A stretch of 64,000 nucleotides of DNA from Acidimicrobiales bacterium (GTDB lineage Bacteria; Actinomycetota; Acidimicrobiia; Acidimicrobiales; Acidimicrobilacustridaceae), in the NCBI GenBank assembly GCA_030830565.1, contig JAURMR010000024.1, positions 26,111 through 90,110 of the forward strand, read 5' to 3'. Under the pieces are notes generated by a model, which worked only from the letters and a program-made list of their open reading frames with translations, had not been told where the DNA came from and made no database searches. Shown one piece after another: positions 42,957-51,802 of the stretch. Within the stretch, counting starts at the first letter, position 1, and each line of letters begins with the position of its first letter. Made by a program: the position numbers and the translations under genes.

Positions 42957-43484
42957 TCAGGCGTTATTGGCCCAGAACGAGGTCCAAGAGGACCACGAGG
43001 AAGGAACCGTTCCCACCCCATCATGGTTCTTCGGCCATTCCGCAGGCGCCAACGAAAGCGGCGATGTCGGCGCTTGTTCTCCGTACCAAAGTTCGTGAAT
43101 CCTTCGGACAAAGTGCCACTGCCCGTTACGTCGTTCGTAGGTGTCGCGATACAGGATGAACTGATGAATCCAGCGTTCGCCGTCTTGGATCTGGCCGTGG
43201 CAATAGACCTGTCCAGTTGCGTGATCATCATCGACAAGGTCAATGGCATGGGTACCGACGTTCAACATCGAAATTCCGATCGCGCTGAGCGACTCCGCGA
43301 ATGATGCACGCAATGCTTCACGACCGTAGGTGTCACGTCCGACGCGGACATCGTCAATGAACAACATCACCAACGCGTCGAGATCACGGGAATCAACCGC
43401 AACTGCGTAGTGCGATGCCAGTTGACGAATCTGCTCGTGCGCCCAGAGGCGTGCAACGGTTTCGGAGAGTTCCTCTGATGCCAT
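42957..43484 (-). CDS. SnoaL-like / NTF2-fold protein
   Basis: 175 residues with the cone-shaped NTF2 fold pattern: EQIRQLASHYAVAVDSRDLDALVMLFIDDV near the N-terminus, then GTHAIDLVDDDHATGQVYCHG and a WHFVRRIHELWYGE strand. Relatives include polyketide cyclases, dehydratases and steroid isomerases, so the role is open. ATG at 43484 is chosen over 43523 because TACGCT lies exactly six bases before it. It is divergent from an LLM oxidoreductase gene with 62 bases between them. Confidence 0.78.
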   Translation of the reverse strand: MASEELSETVARLWAHEQIRQLASHYAVAVDSRDLDALVMLFIDDVRVGRDTYGREALRASFAESLSAIGISMLNVGTHAIDLVDDDHATGQVYCHGQIQDGERWIHQFILYRDTYERRNGQWHFVRRIHELWYGEQAPTSPLSLAPAEWPKNHDGVGTVPSSWSSWTSFWANNA

Positions 43485-43490
43485 GGTGGG

Positions 43491-43496
43491 AGCGTA
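43491..43496 (-). promoter_or_regulatory. -10 element, leaderless SnoaL-like gene
   Basis: TACGCT on the minus strand six bases (CCCACC) before the ATG at 43484. Confidence 0.55.
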
Positions 43497-43534
43497 GGAC
43501 GACACGAACGTCTGCGCCTGCATTCGATGCGTCG

Positions 43535-43540
43535 TAATCT
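43535..43540 (+). promoter_or_regulatory. -10 element, leaderless LLM oxidoreductase gene
   Basis: TAATCT six bases (CCAGCT) before the ATG at 43547. Confidence 0.55.
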
Positions 43541-43546
43541 CCAGCT

Positions 43547-44515
43547 ATGACCGATCAATCCAGCGCCAATTTTGTCTTCGCGGACGGATCGATCTCACTA
43601 CGCCTCTACCCCCATAACGAACTCAGCGCTGTCGACATTGTCGACCAGTTATGCGCTCAAGCGGCTCTCGCTTCCGACAATGGCTTCGACGGCGTCATGA
43701 CGTCGGAACATCACGGCGGATTCGCTGGCTATTTGCCGAACCCATTGCAAACCAGCGCGTTTCAGCTCTCTGTGATGTCGCGTGGATGGGCAGCGGCCTG
43801 TCCGGTACTTCTTCCCCTTCGCCCCGTCGCGATGCTCGCTGAAGAAGTTGCGTGGCTTGACGCGCGCTTTCCGGGCCGCGTTGGCATCGGCGTAGGTTCG
43901 GGCTCGCTGCCTCTTGATTTCGAAGCAATGGGCATCGCCCAAGGTTCCGCAGTCGACGTGTTCAAGCGGGATCTACCCCGACTTGTAGAAATGCTTTCCG
44001 GCCGCGATCTCGGAGTGATCCACGGAGACCGGGCATTGCGCGAACTCTCAGCGAAGCCCATTCCGGTCATAAGTACGGCAATGAGTCCTGCGGCGGTTCG
44101 TCGCGCTGCGGCAGCCGGTGCCGGAATCATTTTCGATGGAGGTAGCAATCCCGATCGATTGCGAACGCTCTCCGATGCATACGTCAATGCTGGCGGCACT
44201 GCGCCACGCATCCTCATACGTCGAGTGTGGCTTGGCCCGCCGCCGAAAGAAGCATTCGAAGCTCAGTTTGAGGTGTATCAGAGCTATTCACCAACAGAGG
44301 CGCTTTCCCATTGGCGTGATGACGGTTGGATCTGCGGCGATGACCCCGCTTCGCTCGCTGCCGAACTCGCAGCCGCGGTAACCAGCACGAACACCACGTG
44401 CCTCAACCTACGGATTCATGCTCCCGGCATTTCTGCCGATGCGGCACGTGAACAGATTGCCGAACTTGGGACTGAGGTGCTCCCACGTTTGCGAGCCCTC
44501 CTAGCAAACTCGTAA
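43547..44515 (+). CDS. LLM-class flavin-dependent oxidoreductase
   Basis: 322 residues of the luciferase-like monooxygenase fold: ALASDNGFDGVMTSEHHGG, LPLRPVAMLAEEVAWLDARFPGRVGIGVGSGS and PVISTAMSPAAVRRAAAAGAGII. It is shorter in the C-terminus and only distantly like the F420 enzyme at 36223. The adjacent divergent SnoaL-like gene could act on the same substrate. Cofactor (FMN or F420) cannot be decided. Confidence 0.85.
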   Translation: MTDQSSANFVFADGSISLRLYPHNELSAVDIVDQLCAQAALASDNGFDGVMTSEHHGGFAGYLPNPLQTSAFQLSVMSRGWAAACPVLLPLRPVAMLAEEVAWLDARFPGRVGIGVGSGSLPLDFEAMGIAQGSAVDVFKRDLPRLVEMLSGRDLGVIHGDRALRELSAKPIPVISTAMSPAAVRRAAAAGAGIIFDGGSNPDRLRTLSDAYVNAGGTAPRILIRRVWLGPPPKEAFEAQFEVYQSYSPTEALSHWRDDGWICGDDPASLAAELAAAVTSTNTTCLNLRIHAPGISADAAREQIAELGTEVLPRLRALLANS

Positions 44516-44519
44516 CGGC

Positions 44520-46400
44520 TTACGCCTCGGCGCCTTCGAGGTCTTGGCGCACCAACGTCCGATAGAGATCGGCATACAAACCTTCGGCCGCCAGCAACTC
44601 TTCGTGTCGACCGCGCTCAACAATGCGGCCAGATTCCAGAACGAGAATCTGATCTGCACCAGTAATGGTTGAGAGCCGATGCGCAACCACGAGCGCCGTT
44701 CGACCGGCGAGTGCAGTGGCAAGGGCCTGCTGTACAAGTGATTCGTTCTCCGAGTCGAGATGGCTCGTCGCTTCATCGAGCACGACGATGGCGGGGGCTT
44801 TGACAAGAACTCGAGCAATGGCCAAACGCTGCTTTTCTCCGCCGGAAAGGCGATGACCGCGCTCACCAACCACCGTGTTGTAGCCATCAGGAAGCGCCGT
44901 GATCACGTCGTGGATCTGCGCCGCTTGGCATGCAGCAACGATTTCGGTGTCGGTGGCATCGGGTCGTGCGTAACGAAGGTTTTCGGCCACCGTGTCGTGG
45001 AACAAATGTGGATCCTGTGACACCACACCGACAGCTCCACGCAACGAATCAAGCGTGAGATCCCGAACATCATGGCCATCGATCCGCACCGCGCCTTCGG
45101 TGACGTCATAAAGACGCGGGACCAAAGAGCTCATCGTGGTCTTGCCCGCCCCTGATGGACCAACAAGTGCAATCAACTGACCAGGGAGGATCGACGCCGA
45201 TACGTCGTGCAACACCTCGGCGCCGGGACCATCGTCAACCGAACCGCTCAGACCGATCTCCAACGATGCCAATGACTCTTCGGCACCCGAGGGATAACGG
45301 AAGGTCACGTGGTCGAATTCAATTGCGCCCTTCGACGGCGGAAGATCAATTGCGCCTTCCTTGTCATCAAGCGAATTGCGAAGATCAAGAACTTCGAAAA
45401 CGCGATCGAAGGAAACAAGCGCAGTCATGATGTCAACTCGCGCACTGGAAAGCGCAGTAAGCGGTTCATAGATGCGAGTGACAAGGGCGGCCAACGCAAC
45501 AAGGGTTCCGAGTGTGATCGCATCGGAAATAACGAGCTGGCCGCCGACCCAGTAGACAAGCGCTGTTCCGATCGCCCCCACTAGCGCGAGTGCGATGAGG
45601 AAAGTGCGGCTGTACATCGCGCTTTGAATTCCAATGTCACGAACCTCCGCGGCTCGATCCGAAAATTCCTTGCTTTCGCGCTTTCGATTGCCGAACAACT
45701 TCACAAGCAACGCACCGGAGACGTTGAAGCGTTCAGTCATTTGTGTATTCATCGCGGCGTTGAGATCGAAGCCGCGTCGAGTAATAGCCGATAAACGGCG
45801 ACCAACACGTTTGGCCGGAATAATGAAAATTGGCAGCACCAAGATGCCGATAATCGTGAGGCGCCACTCCAAATAAAACATTGCGATCAATGTTGTGATG
45901 AGCACAATCACATTTGAAACAACCGAACCAAGGGTTGTCGTAACTGCGCGCTGCGCGCCGATCACATCGTTATTGAGCCGACTCATCAGCGCGCCGGTTT
46001 GGGTGCGAGTGAAGAAACCAATCGGCATCGCAGAAACGTGATCGAACAACTTGACGCGCAGGTCATAGATGAGGCCCTCGCCGATCCGCGACGAATAGAG
46101 CCGCTCGAAGAACGACATGCCGGATGAAAACACTGCGGCGGCGATAACGACGGCGGCCAGCACATGGAGAAGACCGCGATTTCCTTCGGGAATGGCCTTG
46201 TCGATGATCTGACGGAACAACAGTGCAGGCGCGAGCCCCAAAAGCGCCTGGATGACGATGACAATCACAAATGCCGTGATCGCCCAGCGATAGGGACGGG
46301 CGTAGGAAAGAACACGGCGAATCGTGCGACGGCTAAGTGACTTACCGGCGATCGCGTCGCGATTGCCGGCCATCATCATGTGAAGCGAACTGGGCATCAT
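44520..46400 (-). CDS. ABC exporter (fused membrane and ATPase domains)
   Basis: 626 residues: six membrane helices (about 37-330) and a C-terminal nucleotide-binding domain with Walker A GPSGAGKTT, Q-loop VSQDPHLF, signature LSGGEKQRLAIA, Walker B IVVLDEATSHLD and the H-loop VAHRLST. It works as a homodimer or heterodimer exporting lipids or drugs (MsbA/LmrA type). Two ATG codons begin the frame; TAGCCT lies nine bases before the first. Confidence 0.92.
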   Translation of the reverse strand: MMPSSLHMMMAGNRDAIAGKSLSRRTIRRVLSYARPYRWAITAFVIVIVIQALLGLAPALLFRQIIDKAIPEGNRGLLHVLAAVVIAAAVFSSGMSFFERLYSSRIGEGLIYDLRVKLFDHVSAMPIGFFTRTQTGALMSRLNNDVIGAQRAVTTTLGSVVSNVIVLITTLIAMFYLEWRLTIIGILVLPIFIIPAKRVGRRLSAITRRGFDLNAAMNTQMTERFNVSGALLVKLFGNRKRESKEFSDRAAEVRDIGIQSAMYSRTFLIALALVGAIGTALVYWVGGQLVISDAITLGTLVALAALVTRIYEPLTALSSARVDIMTALVSFDRVFEVLDLRNSLDDKEGAIDLPPSKGAIEFDHVTFRYPSGAEESLASLEIGLSGSVDDGPGAEVLHDVSASILPGQLIALVGPSGAGKTTMSSLVPRLYDVTEGAVRIDGHDVRDLTLDSLRGAVGVVSQDPHLFHDTVAENLRYARPDATDTEIVAACQAAQIHDVITALPDGYNTVVGERGHRLSGGEKQRLAIARVLVKAPAIVVLDEATSHLDSENESLVQQALATALAGRTALVVAHRLSTITGADQILVLESGRIVERGRHEELLAAEGLYADLYRTLVRQDLEGAEA

Positions 46401-46430
46401 GGTTCGCTCAGGCTACGGCTCAAAACGCGC

Positions 46431-46455
46431 CACCGGCGCCCCAAGGGCGCCGGTG
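46431..46455 (-). terminator. Terminator of tRNA-Ser(CGA)
   Basis: An 11-bp perfect stem (46431-46441 with 46445-46455), followed on the minus strand by GCGCGTTTTG. It sits directly after the tRNA 3' end. Confidence 0.75.
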
Positions 46456-46459
46456 TTGG

Positions 46460-46549
46460 TGGCGGAAAGTGAGGGATTCGAACCCTCGGTGACCCGAAGG
46501 CCACAACGGCTTTCGAGGCCGCCCCATTCGTCCGCTCTGGCAACTTTCC
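46460..46549 (-). tRNA. tRNA-Ser (anticodon CGA)
   Basis: Class II tRNA read on the minus strand: acceptor GGAAAGT with ACTTTCC, anticodon loop CTCGAAA (CGA), a long variable arm, T arm GAGGG-TTCGAAT-CCCTC, discriminator G. CCA is encoded (46460-46462). Confidence 0.95.
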
Positions 46550-46611
46550 GTCTTCGACACTAGTGGCCGCCCTTCTGAGGGGGCCAACGCGCCTCGGGAG
46601 ACTCCGAAGAG

Positions 46612-47100
46612 TTAGCGCAGACCGGCGAAATAGGAAGAAAGCAATTCGCTGCATTCGTCTGCCCGCACATCGGAAACCGTCACGAATTCATGATTGAGAC
46701 GAGGATCGCTTCCGAGTGAGTACAACGAACCGCATGCACCGTTTTCATAACTACGGGCACCAAACACGACGCGCCCGACACGAGCATTGACCATTAGCCC
46801 CGCGCACATCGCACATGGTTCAAGGGTGACAACCACCGTGGCGTTCTCGAGACGCCACGAACCAACCGCTGCGGCCGCGTCACGAACCGCCAACAATTCC
46901 GCATGCGAGGTTGGATCCTGGGACTGTTCGCGCTCGTTATGACGCCGAGCGACAACCTTGCCGTCGATCACGACGATGGCACCGATCGGCACTTCGCCCT
47001 GCTCGCCAGCTCGCCGAGCTTCCTCGATGGCCAGACCCATGAGCTCGTGATCGGAGAGTTGGGGTGCGGATGCTGCATCTCCCATTTGTTCTCCGATCAC
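46612..47100 (-). CDS. tadA: tRNA-specific adenosine deaminase
   Basis: 162 residues; deaminates A34 of tRNA-Arg(ACG) to inosine. The zinc site is intact: HAE in PTSHAELLAVRDA and PCAMC in VVTLEPCAMCAG. The C-terminal NHEFVTVSDVRADECSELLSSYFAGLR is typical. The exact start among MIGEQMGDAASAP is open. It lies between two tRNA-Ser genes on the same strand. Confidence 0.93.
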   Translation of the reverse strand: MIGEQMGDAASAPQLSDHELMGLAIEEARRAGEQGEVPIGAIVVIDGKVVARRHNEREQSQDPTSHAELLAVRDAAAAVGSWRLENATVVVTLEPCAMCAGLMVNARVGRVVFGARSYENGACGSLYSLGSDPRLNHEFVTVSDVRADECSELLSSYFAGLR

Positions 47101-47119
47101 GTGTTTTCACAACAGTTCT

Positions 47120-47207
47120 TGGCGGAGGGAGTGGGATTCGAACCCACGGTGAGTTTCCCCACACACGCTTTCCAAGCGTGCCGATTCGGCCGCTCTCGCA
47201 CCCCTCC
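47120..47207 (-). tRNA. tRNA-Ser (anticodon GGA)
   Basis: Class II tRNA on the minus strand: acceptor GGAGGGG with TCCCTCC, anticodon stem-loop CACGC-TTGGAAA-GCGTG (GGA), long variable arm, T arm GTGGG-TTCGAAT-CCCAC, discriminator G and encoded CCA (47120-47122). Confidence 0.95.
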
Positions 47208-47252
47208 CGGGGACCAACCGACGAGGCCGGATGGCATTCCAGTCCGACAGGG

Positions 47253-47258
47253 TATCGT
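47253..47258 (+). promoter_or_regulatory. Candidate -10 of SRP RNA
   Basis: TATCGT about 27 bases before the base of the SRP RNA stem. The true 5' end could lie anywhere from about 47265 to 47285. Confidence 0.35.
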
Positions 47259-47284
47259 TCCTCCCGACCCGCTCTCGCGTGTGG

Positions 47285-47382
47285 CGGTCGGGTCCTGTGC
47301 AATCGGAACCCGCGAATCGAGTCAGGGCCGGAAGGCAGCAGCTCTCAACGGGACCACCGATGTGCCGCAGGTCGCCTGACCG
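47285..47382 (+). ncRNA. ffs: Signal recognition particle RNA (4.5S, small bacterial type)
   Basis: The conserved tetraloop domain GGGCCGGAAGGCAGCAGC and the matching internal loop are present, and the outer stem pairs CGGTCGGG (47285-47292) with CCTGACCG (47375-47382). It scaffolds Ffh for co-translational membrane targeting. Its position just before dnaX is common in actinobacteria. Ends are estimated from pairing. Confidence 0.88.
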
Positions 47383-47481
47383 TCACACGGGGGAGCGGGT
47401 CGTTTCGCGCCCACCGGACTCCAACCCGCCACCGCCAGATCAAGGCAATGGCAGTCCCGGCCGATCGGTAGGCTCGCCCCG

Positions 47482-49389
47482 ATGTCTTACCAGTCGCTCT
47501 ACCGCCGCTATCGCCCGACCCGCTTCAGCGAGGTCCGCGGTCAAGAGCATCTTGTGGCTGCCCTTCGCAATGCCGTTACCGAAGATCGGCTCGGCCATGC
47601 CTATTTGTTCTCGGGCCCTCGCGGCACCGGAAAGACCTCCACCGCTCGCATCCTGGCCAAGGTCCTCAACTGCGAGAACCCTGTCGCAGGTGAACCGTGT
47701 TGCGTCTGCGATTCCTGTCTCTCGATCGATGCCGGCACAAGTTTCGACGTCCACGAACTCGATGCCGCTTCGAACAATGGTGTCGACGCGATTCGCGATC
47801 TGATTTCGAGCGCGTCGCTGGCCACACCTGGCCGTTACAAGGTGTACATCCTCGACGAAGTCCACATGCTTTCGACTGCAGCGTCGAACGCATTGCTCAA
47901 AACGCTCGAAGAGCCGCCTTCGCATGTGATCTTCGTGCTAGCCACCACCGACCCGCAGAAGGTGCTGCCCACCATCCGCAGTCGCACGCAGCACTTCGAA
48001 GTGCATCTGCTTTCGGCTGCCGATCTCGAAGGTCTTGTTGACCATGTCGTCGCCGATGCGGGACTCGAACTCTCGCCTGAAGGTCGCGCGTATGTCTTGC
48101 GAGTCGGCGCTGGTTCTGCACGCGACACGCTTTCGGCGCTCGACCGCGTGGTCGCTGCCGGCGGAATTCCCGATTCCGAAGATGCCGTCGACGAACTCGT
48201 CGAGGCATTATGCGAACGCGACACCGGGCGCGCGCTTATTGCGGTCGAAGGCGCATTGTCGCGAGGCCGCAATCCGCGGGTTCTTGGCGAGGCACTCATT
48301 GCGCGTTTGCGCGATGTGTTCCTTGCATCGGTTGGCGCCGATCTTTCACGCCTCACCGACACCGATCGTGCACGAGCAACCGAACAAGGCCGTCGCCTTG
48401 GTGCGGCGGGCGCAACTCGCGCACTTGAATCTCTCGGCGAAGCGTTCGTTGGCATTCAAGACGCGCTTGATCCACGTATTCCGCTCGAAGTCGCACTTGT
48501 TCGCCTCACCCGTGACGATGCCGACATTTCGCTGTCGTCACTGGCTGATCGCATTTCTCGTCTTGAACGCGATGGCGTTGTTGTTGCAGTCGATCCCGCG
48601 CTTGCGAGCCCCGGTCCTGCTCGCCCGACTGCGCCTCCTCCGCCCGTGGCGAACGACTCCGACGACGATCACACCGATACCAGCTCGCTTCCTCCTGCCG
48701 GCAGCCGTCCCGCAGATGTTGCTCGCCAAGAACTCCTTCGCCGCTCAGGTGCTGATGACAGCGGTCGGCCTGCGCGTCCCGCTGCTCGACCAGCCGCTGG
48801 TCGTCCCGCCCGGCCGTCACGTCCGGGGGCCACTCCCACCGCCGCTGCATCAGCGCCTGTGCCTTCGGCGGCCATCGCTCCGGAACCAATCGCCGCTGCA
48901 GCAACGAGCGAACCGACTCCTCCTGCGCCAGCTCCTCCACCGACTCCTGCCCCAACCGGTGGCGCAATGCCCGCGCTTGTCGATCTCACTCGCGTCTGGA
49001 GCGACACGCTTCTGCCGGCGCTCCCCCAACGCTCTCGGGCACGCTTCTCCGGTGGCCATTGGGTTGATGTTGTCGACGGTGTCGCAGTCTTCGGGCTCCC
49101 CAACGAACCTCACGCAACGCGTTGTGAAGAACTGCGGCCCGAGGTCGAGGCCGTACTAACTGCACATTTCGGGACCGCCGTTCCGATCCGCCTTGTCGTC
49201 GATGGTTCTGCTCCCGATCCTTCAGCACCACGTGCAGTTGCTGCGTCTCGCCGCGCCGCTGCCGACGAAAACCCCATCGACGAATCCATCGACCTCGACG
49301 ACCTCACCAATGCCCGAGGAACTGCGACTGCCGGTGTCGACCGCATCGCCGCAGTGTTCCCGGGCGCATCACTCGTCGACGAGGAATAG
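47482..49389 (+). CDS. dnaX: DNA polymerase III subunit gamma/tau
   Basis: 635 residues. Clamp-loader ATPase with P-loop GPRGTGKT (45-52), a zinc module from Cys64, Cys73/74, Cys76 and Cys79, sensor IYILDEVHMLS-type Walker B (KVYILDEVHML), and SRC-like arginine in IRSRTQHFE. A long Ala/Pro-rich linker (about residues 370-490) joins the C-terminal tau domain. I saw no A-rich slippery site, so a gamma form by frameshifting is not indicated. TAGGCT lies seven bases before the ATG. Confidence 0.95.
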   Translation: MSYQSLYRRYRPTRFSEVRGQEHLVAALRNAVTEDRLGHAYLFSGPRGTGKTSTARILAKVLNCENPVAGEPCCVCDSCLSIDAGTSFDVHELDAASNNGVDAIRDLISSASLATPGRYKVYILDEVHMLSTAASNALLKTLEEPPSHVIFVLATTDPQKVLPTIRSRTQHFEVHLLSAADLEGLVDHVVADAGLELSPEGRAYVLRVGAGSARDTLSALDRVVAAGGIPDSEDAVDELVEALCERDTGRALIAVEGALSRGRNPRVLGEALIARLRDVFLASVGADLSRLTDTDRARATEQGRRLGAAGATRALESLGEAFVGIQDALDPRIPLEVALVRLTRDDADISLSSLADRISRLERDGVVVAVDPALASPGPARPTAPPPPVANDSDDDHTDTSSLPPAGSRPADVARQELLRRSGADDSGRPARPAARPAAGRPARPSRPGATPTAAASAPVPSAAIAPEPIAAAATSEPTPPAPAPPPTPAPTGGAMPALVDLTRVWSDTLLPALPQRSRARFSGGHWVDVVDGVAVFGLPNEPHATRCEELRPEVEAVLTAHFGTAVPIRLVVDGSAPDPSAPRAVAASRRAAADENPIDESIDLDDLTNARGTATAGVDRIAAVFPGASLVDEE

Positions 49390-49422
49390 ATCCCCCGCCC
49401 CTTCGCCCCTCCGGGAGCCCAC

Positions 49423-49845
49423 ATGTCAGACCAATTCGATCTCGGTTCAATGCTGAGCCAGGCCATGGCCATGCAACAACAGTTCGAACAAGCTCGTGCC
49501 GCGGCCGCATTGCGCGAGTTTGTCGGTCAGGCAGGCGGAGGCGCAGTTGCCATCCGAGTTTCGGGTGGCCTGCAGGTGCTGAACGTTTCGATCGCACCCG
49601 AAGCAGTCGATCCGGCCGATGTTTCCATGCTTGAAGATCTTGTTCTTGCTGCGTTCCACGACGCGCTTGCGCAAATCGACGCCATGCAGCAGGAAGTTCT
49701 CGGACCATTCCAGAATGCAGGCATGCCCGACCTTGGCGATCTCGGAGATCTCGGCGGCCTTGCCGATCTCGAAGCACTCGGACTCTTCGGCGCTTCCGAC
49801 GACATCATCGAAATCGATTCGCCAAATCCCGGCGATCAAACGTGA
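49423..49845 (+). CDS. YbaB/EbfC-family nucleoid-associated protein
   Basis: 140 residues. The helical N-terminus ([18 protein letters not shown]) and the central strands [25 protein letters not shown], followed by [14 protein letters not shown], are the YbaB dimer fold. The C-terminal tail is unusual: a Leu/Gly/Asp repeat (residues 102-125) rich in LGDLGG-like units and an acidic end. It lies between dnaX and recR as in many bacteria and overlaps recR by 4 bases. Confidence 0.88.
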   Translation: MSDQFDLGSMLSQAMAMQQQFEQARAAAALREFVGQAGGGAVAIRVSGGLQVLNVSIAPEAVDPADVSMLEDLVLAAFHDALAQIDAMQQEVLGPFQNAGMPDLGDLGDLGGLADLEALGLFGASDDIIEIDSPNPGDQT

Positions 49846-50444
49846 GTGTCTACGCCGGTCCAGTACAGGACCTCATCGACGAACTCGGACGCCTTCCTGG
49901 CGTTGGGCCAAAGTCTGCACAGCGCATTGCGTTTCATCTTCTGAAACTTCCAACCGAAGACGCGCTCCGACTCGCAGCAGCAATTGCAGTCGTCAAAGAG
50001 CGGGTGAGTTTTTGCACAACCTGTTTCAACGTGTCCGAAGGCGACGCATGCGGAATCTGCAGCGACACACGTCGCGAACCAAGTGTGGTGTGCGTCGTTG
50101 AAGAACCCCGTGACATCGTCGCCGTCGAGAAGACCGGCGAATACCGCGGTCGATACCACGTACTTCAAGGCGCAATTAGCCCGATCGAAGGCATTGGTCC
50201 AGACCAATTGCGTGTGAAAGAACTTCTTGCGCGCATCGAACCAGAGGGCATCGAAGAAGTCATTCTTTGCACGAACCCCAATATCGAGGGCGAAGCCACC
50301 GCTATGTATCTAGGTCGTTTGCTGAAACCACTCGGCATTCGTGTGACGCGAATTGCCAGCGGACTACCTGTCGGTGGCGACCTCGAGTACGCAGACGAGC
50401 TCACGCTCGGCCGCGCCCTCGAGGGCCGCCGCGACGTCGACTAA
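49842..50444 (+). CDS. recR: Recombination protein RecR
   Basis: 200 residues; works with RecF/RecO to load RecA at gaps. Helix-hairpin-helix [20 protein letters not shown], the four-cysteine zinc site (CTTC and CGIC around residues 57-72), Toprim domain [26 protein letters not shown] and the C-terminal Walker-like [20 protein letters not shown] are all present. GTG start overlapping the ybaB stop. Confidence 0.96.
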   Translation: MSVYAGPVQDLIDELGRLPGVGPKSAQRIAFHLLKLPTEDALRLAAAIAVVKERVSFCTTCFNVSEGDACGICSDTRREPSVVCVVEEPRDIVAVEKTGEYRGRYHVLQGAISPIEGIGPDQLRVKELLARIEPEGIEEVILCTNPNIEGEATAMYLGRLLKPLGIRVTRIASGLPVGGDLEYADELTLGRALEGRRDVD

Positions 50445-50445
50445 C

Positions 50446-51627
50446 TCAGATCGACTCAAGAAGGATGGCGTCGCCCTGACCGCCACCACCACAGAGTGCA
50501 GCAGCACCCTTGCCTCCACCGCGACGCTTGAGTTCCATAAGAATGTGAAGCGCAACGCGTGTGCCTGACATGCCAATTGGGTGACCAAGCGCGATCGCGC
50601 CACCATTGATGTTGGTGATTTCGTCGGTAATGCCAAGCTTGGCCATTGATGCAACACCGACTGCTGCAAAGGCTTCGTTCAGTTCGAAAAGATCAAGATC
50701 GCTGACCTTCATACCTGCACGATCAAGCGCGTTGTTAATGGCGTTTGCCGGCTGATCAAGAAGCGACGCATCGGGACCAGCGACCTGTCCATAACCGATG
50801 ATGCGACCAAGTGGCGTAATGCCAAGACGTTCGGCCGCTGCTTCCGAAGCGACAATGACGGCAGCACCGCCGTCGGAAATCTGTGACGCGTTACCAGCGG
50901 TGATGTTTCCGGCCTTGTCGAACGCCGGACGAAGTCCGCTCAGCGAGTCATAGGTGGTTTCGGCGCGGACACCTTCGTCCTCGGAGAACAACTTGGGGTC
51001 TCCCTTGCGCTGGGGAATTTCGACTTTGACAATTTCGTCGTTGAAGAGACCGTCAGTCTGTGCCTTAACCGCACGTGCGTGCGAAAGCGCAGCAAGTGCA
51101 TCTTGTGATTCGCGACTGATGCCAGCAGTGGCCGCGTACTTCTCGGTGCCGGCGCCCATTGCCATTTGGTCGATGGCGCAGAACAAACCGTCGAACATCA
51201 TCGAGTCGACCACCTTGCCGTCACCCATGCGAAGACCAGCGCGTGCGCTAGGCAAGAGGTACGGAGCGTTCGTCATGGACTCCATGCCACCTGCGACAAC
51301 GATGTCAGCTTCACCAGACTGGATGTAGAGATCGGCAAGGTGGATCGAGTTCAGGCCCGACAGACACACCTTGTTCACGGTGGTCGACGGAACCGACATG
51401 GGGATACCGGCTTTGGTCGATGCCTGGCGGGCAGTCATCTGACCCGCGCCTCCGAGCAGCACCTGCCCCATGAAGACGTAGTCGATCTGATCAGGAGTGA
51501 GCCCGGCGCGCTGAAGCGCAGCACGGATGGCGATTGCACCCAGGTCGGTGGCTTCGAAACCGGCGAGTGCGCCGGACAACTTGCCAATAGGGGTGCGGGC
51601 GCCAGCGAGAATGACCGATCCAGCCAT
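50446..51627 (-). CDS. Acetyl-CoA acetyltransferase (thiolase)
   Basis: 393 residues; condenses two acetyl-CoA to acetoacetyl-CoA or the reverse. Active-site cysteine in VNKVCLSGLNS, then FELNEAFA, the histidine in ALGHPIGMSGTR, and the second cysteine in CGGGGQGDA. GGAGG seven bases before the ATG at 51627 sets the start. The crotonyl-CoA reductase gene diverges from it 175 bases away, so the two probably serve one pathway. Confidence 0.95.
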   Translation of the reverse strand: MAGSVILAGARTPIGKLSGALAGFEATDLGAIAIRAALQRAGLTPDQIDYVFMGQVLLGGAGQMTARQASTKAGIPMSVPSTTVNKVCLSGLNSIHLADLYIQSGEADIVVAGGMESMTNAPYLLPSARAGLRMGDGKVVDSMMFDGLFCAIDQMAMGAGTEKYAATAGISRESQDALAALSHARAVKAQTDGLFNDEIVKVEIPQRKGDPKLFSEDEGVRAETTYDSLSGLRPAFDKAGNITAGNASQISDGGAAVIVASEAAAERLGITPLGRIIGYGQVAGPDASLLDQPANAINNALDRAGMKVSDLDLFELNEAFAAVGVASMAKLGITDEITNINGGAIALGHPIGMSGTRVALHILMELKRRGGGKGAAALCGGGGQGDAILLESI

Positions 51628-51802
51628 GTCTGAACCTCCAAGAGGATGAGTACCTAGCCGCCAACTCAGACAGGTGGTCGGCTGGAGGGACGGTGATGTC
51701 CCGGTTCCAAACACTACCCGTCGGTAACTCGCGGGGCCTCATGGCCTTTGGGTCGTCAACCACATGGCCCCAGGAGGGGCAGGACCGGTAGCGTGCCCGC
51801 CC

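Noticed and set aside
48600..48980. Low-complexity stretch and alternative frames inside dnaX, possible frameshift signal
   Set aside because: It is the Ala/Pro linker of gamma/tau; no A-rich slippery heptamer with stem was seen.
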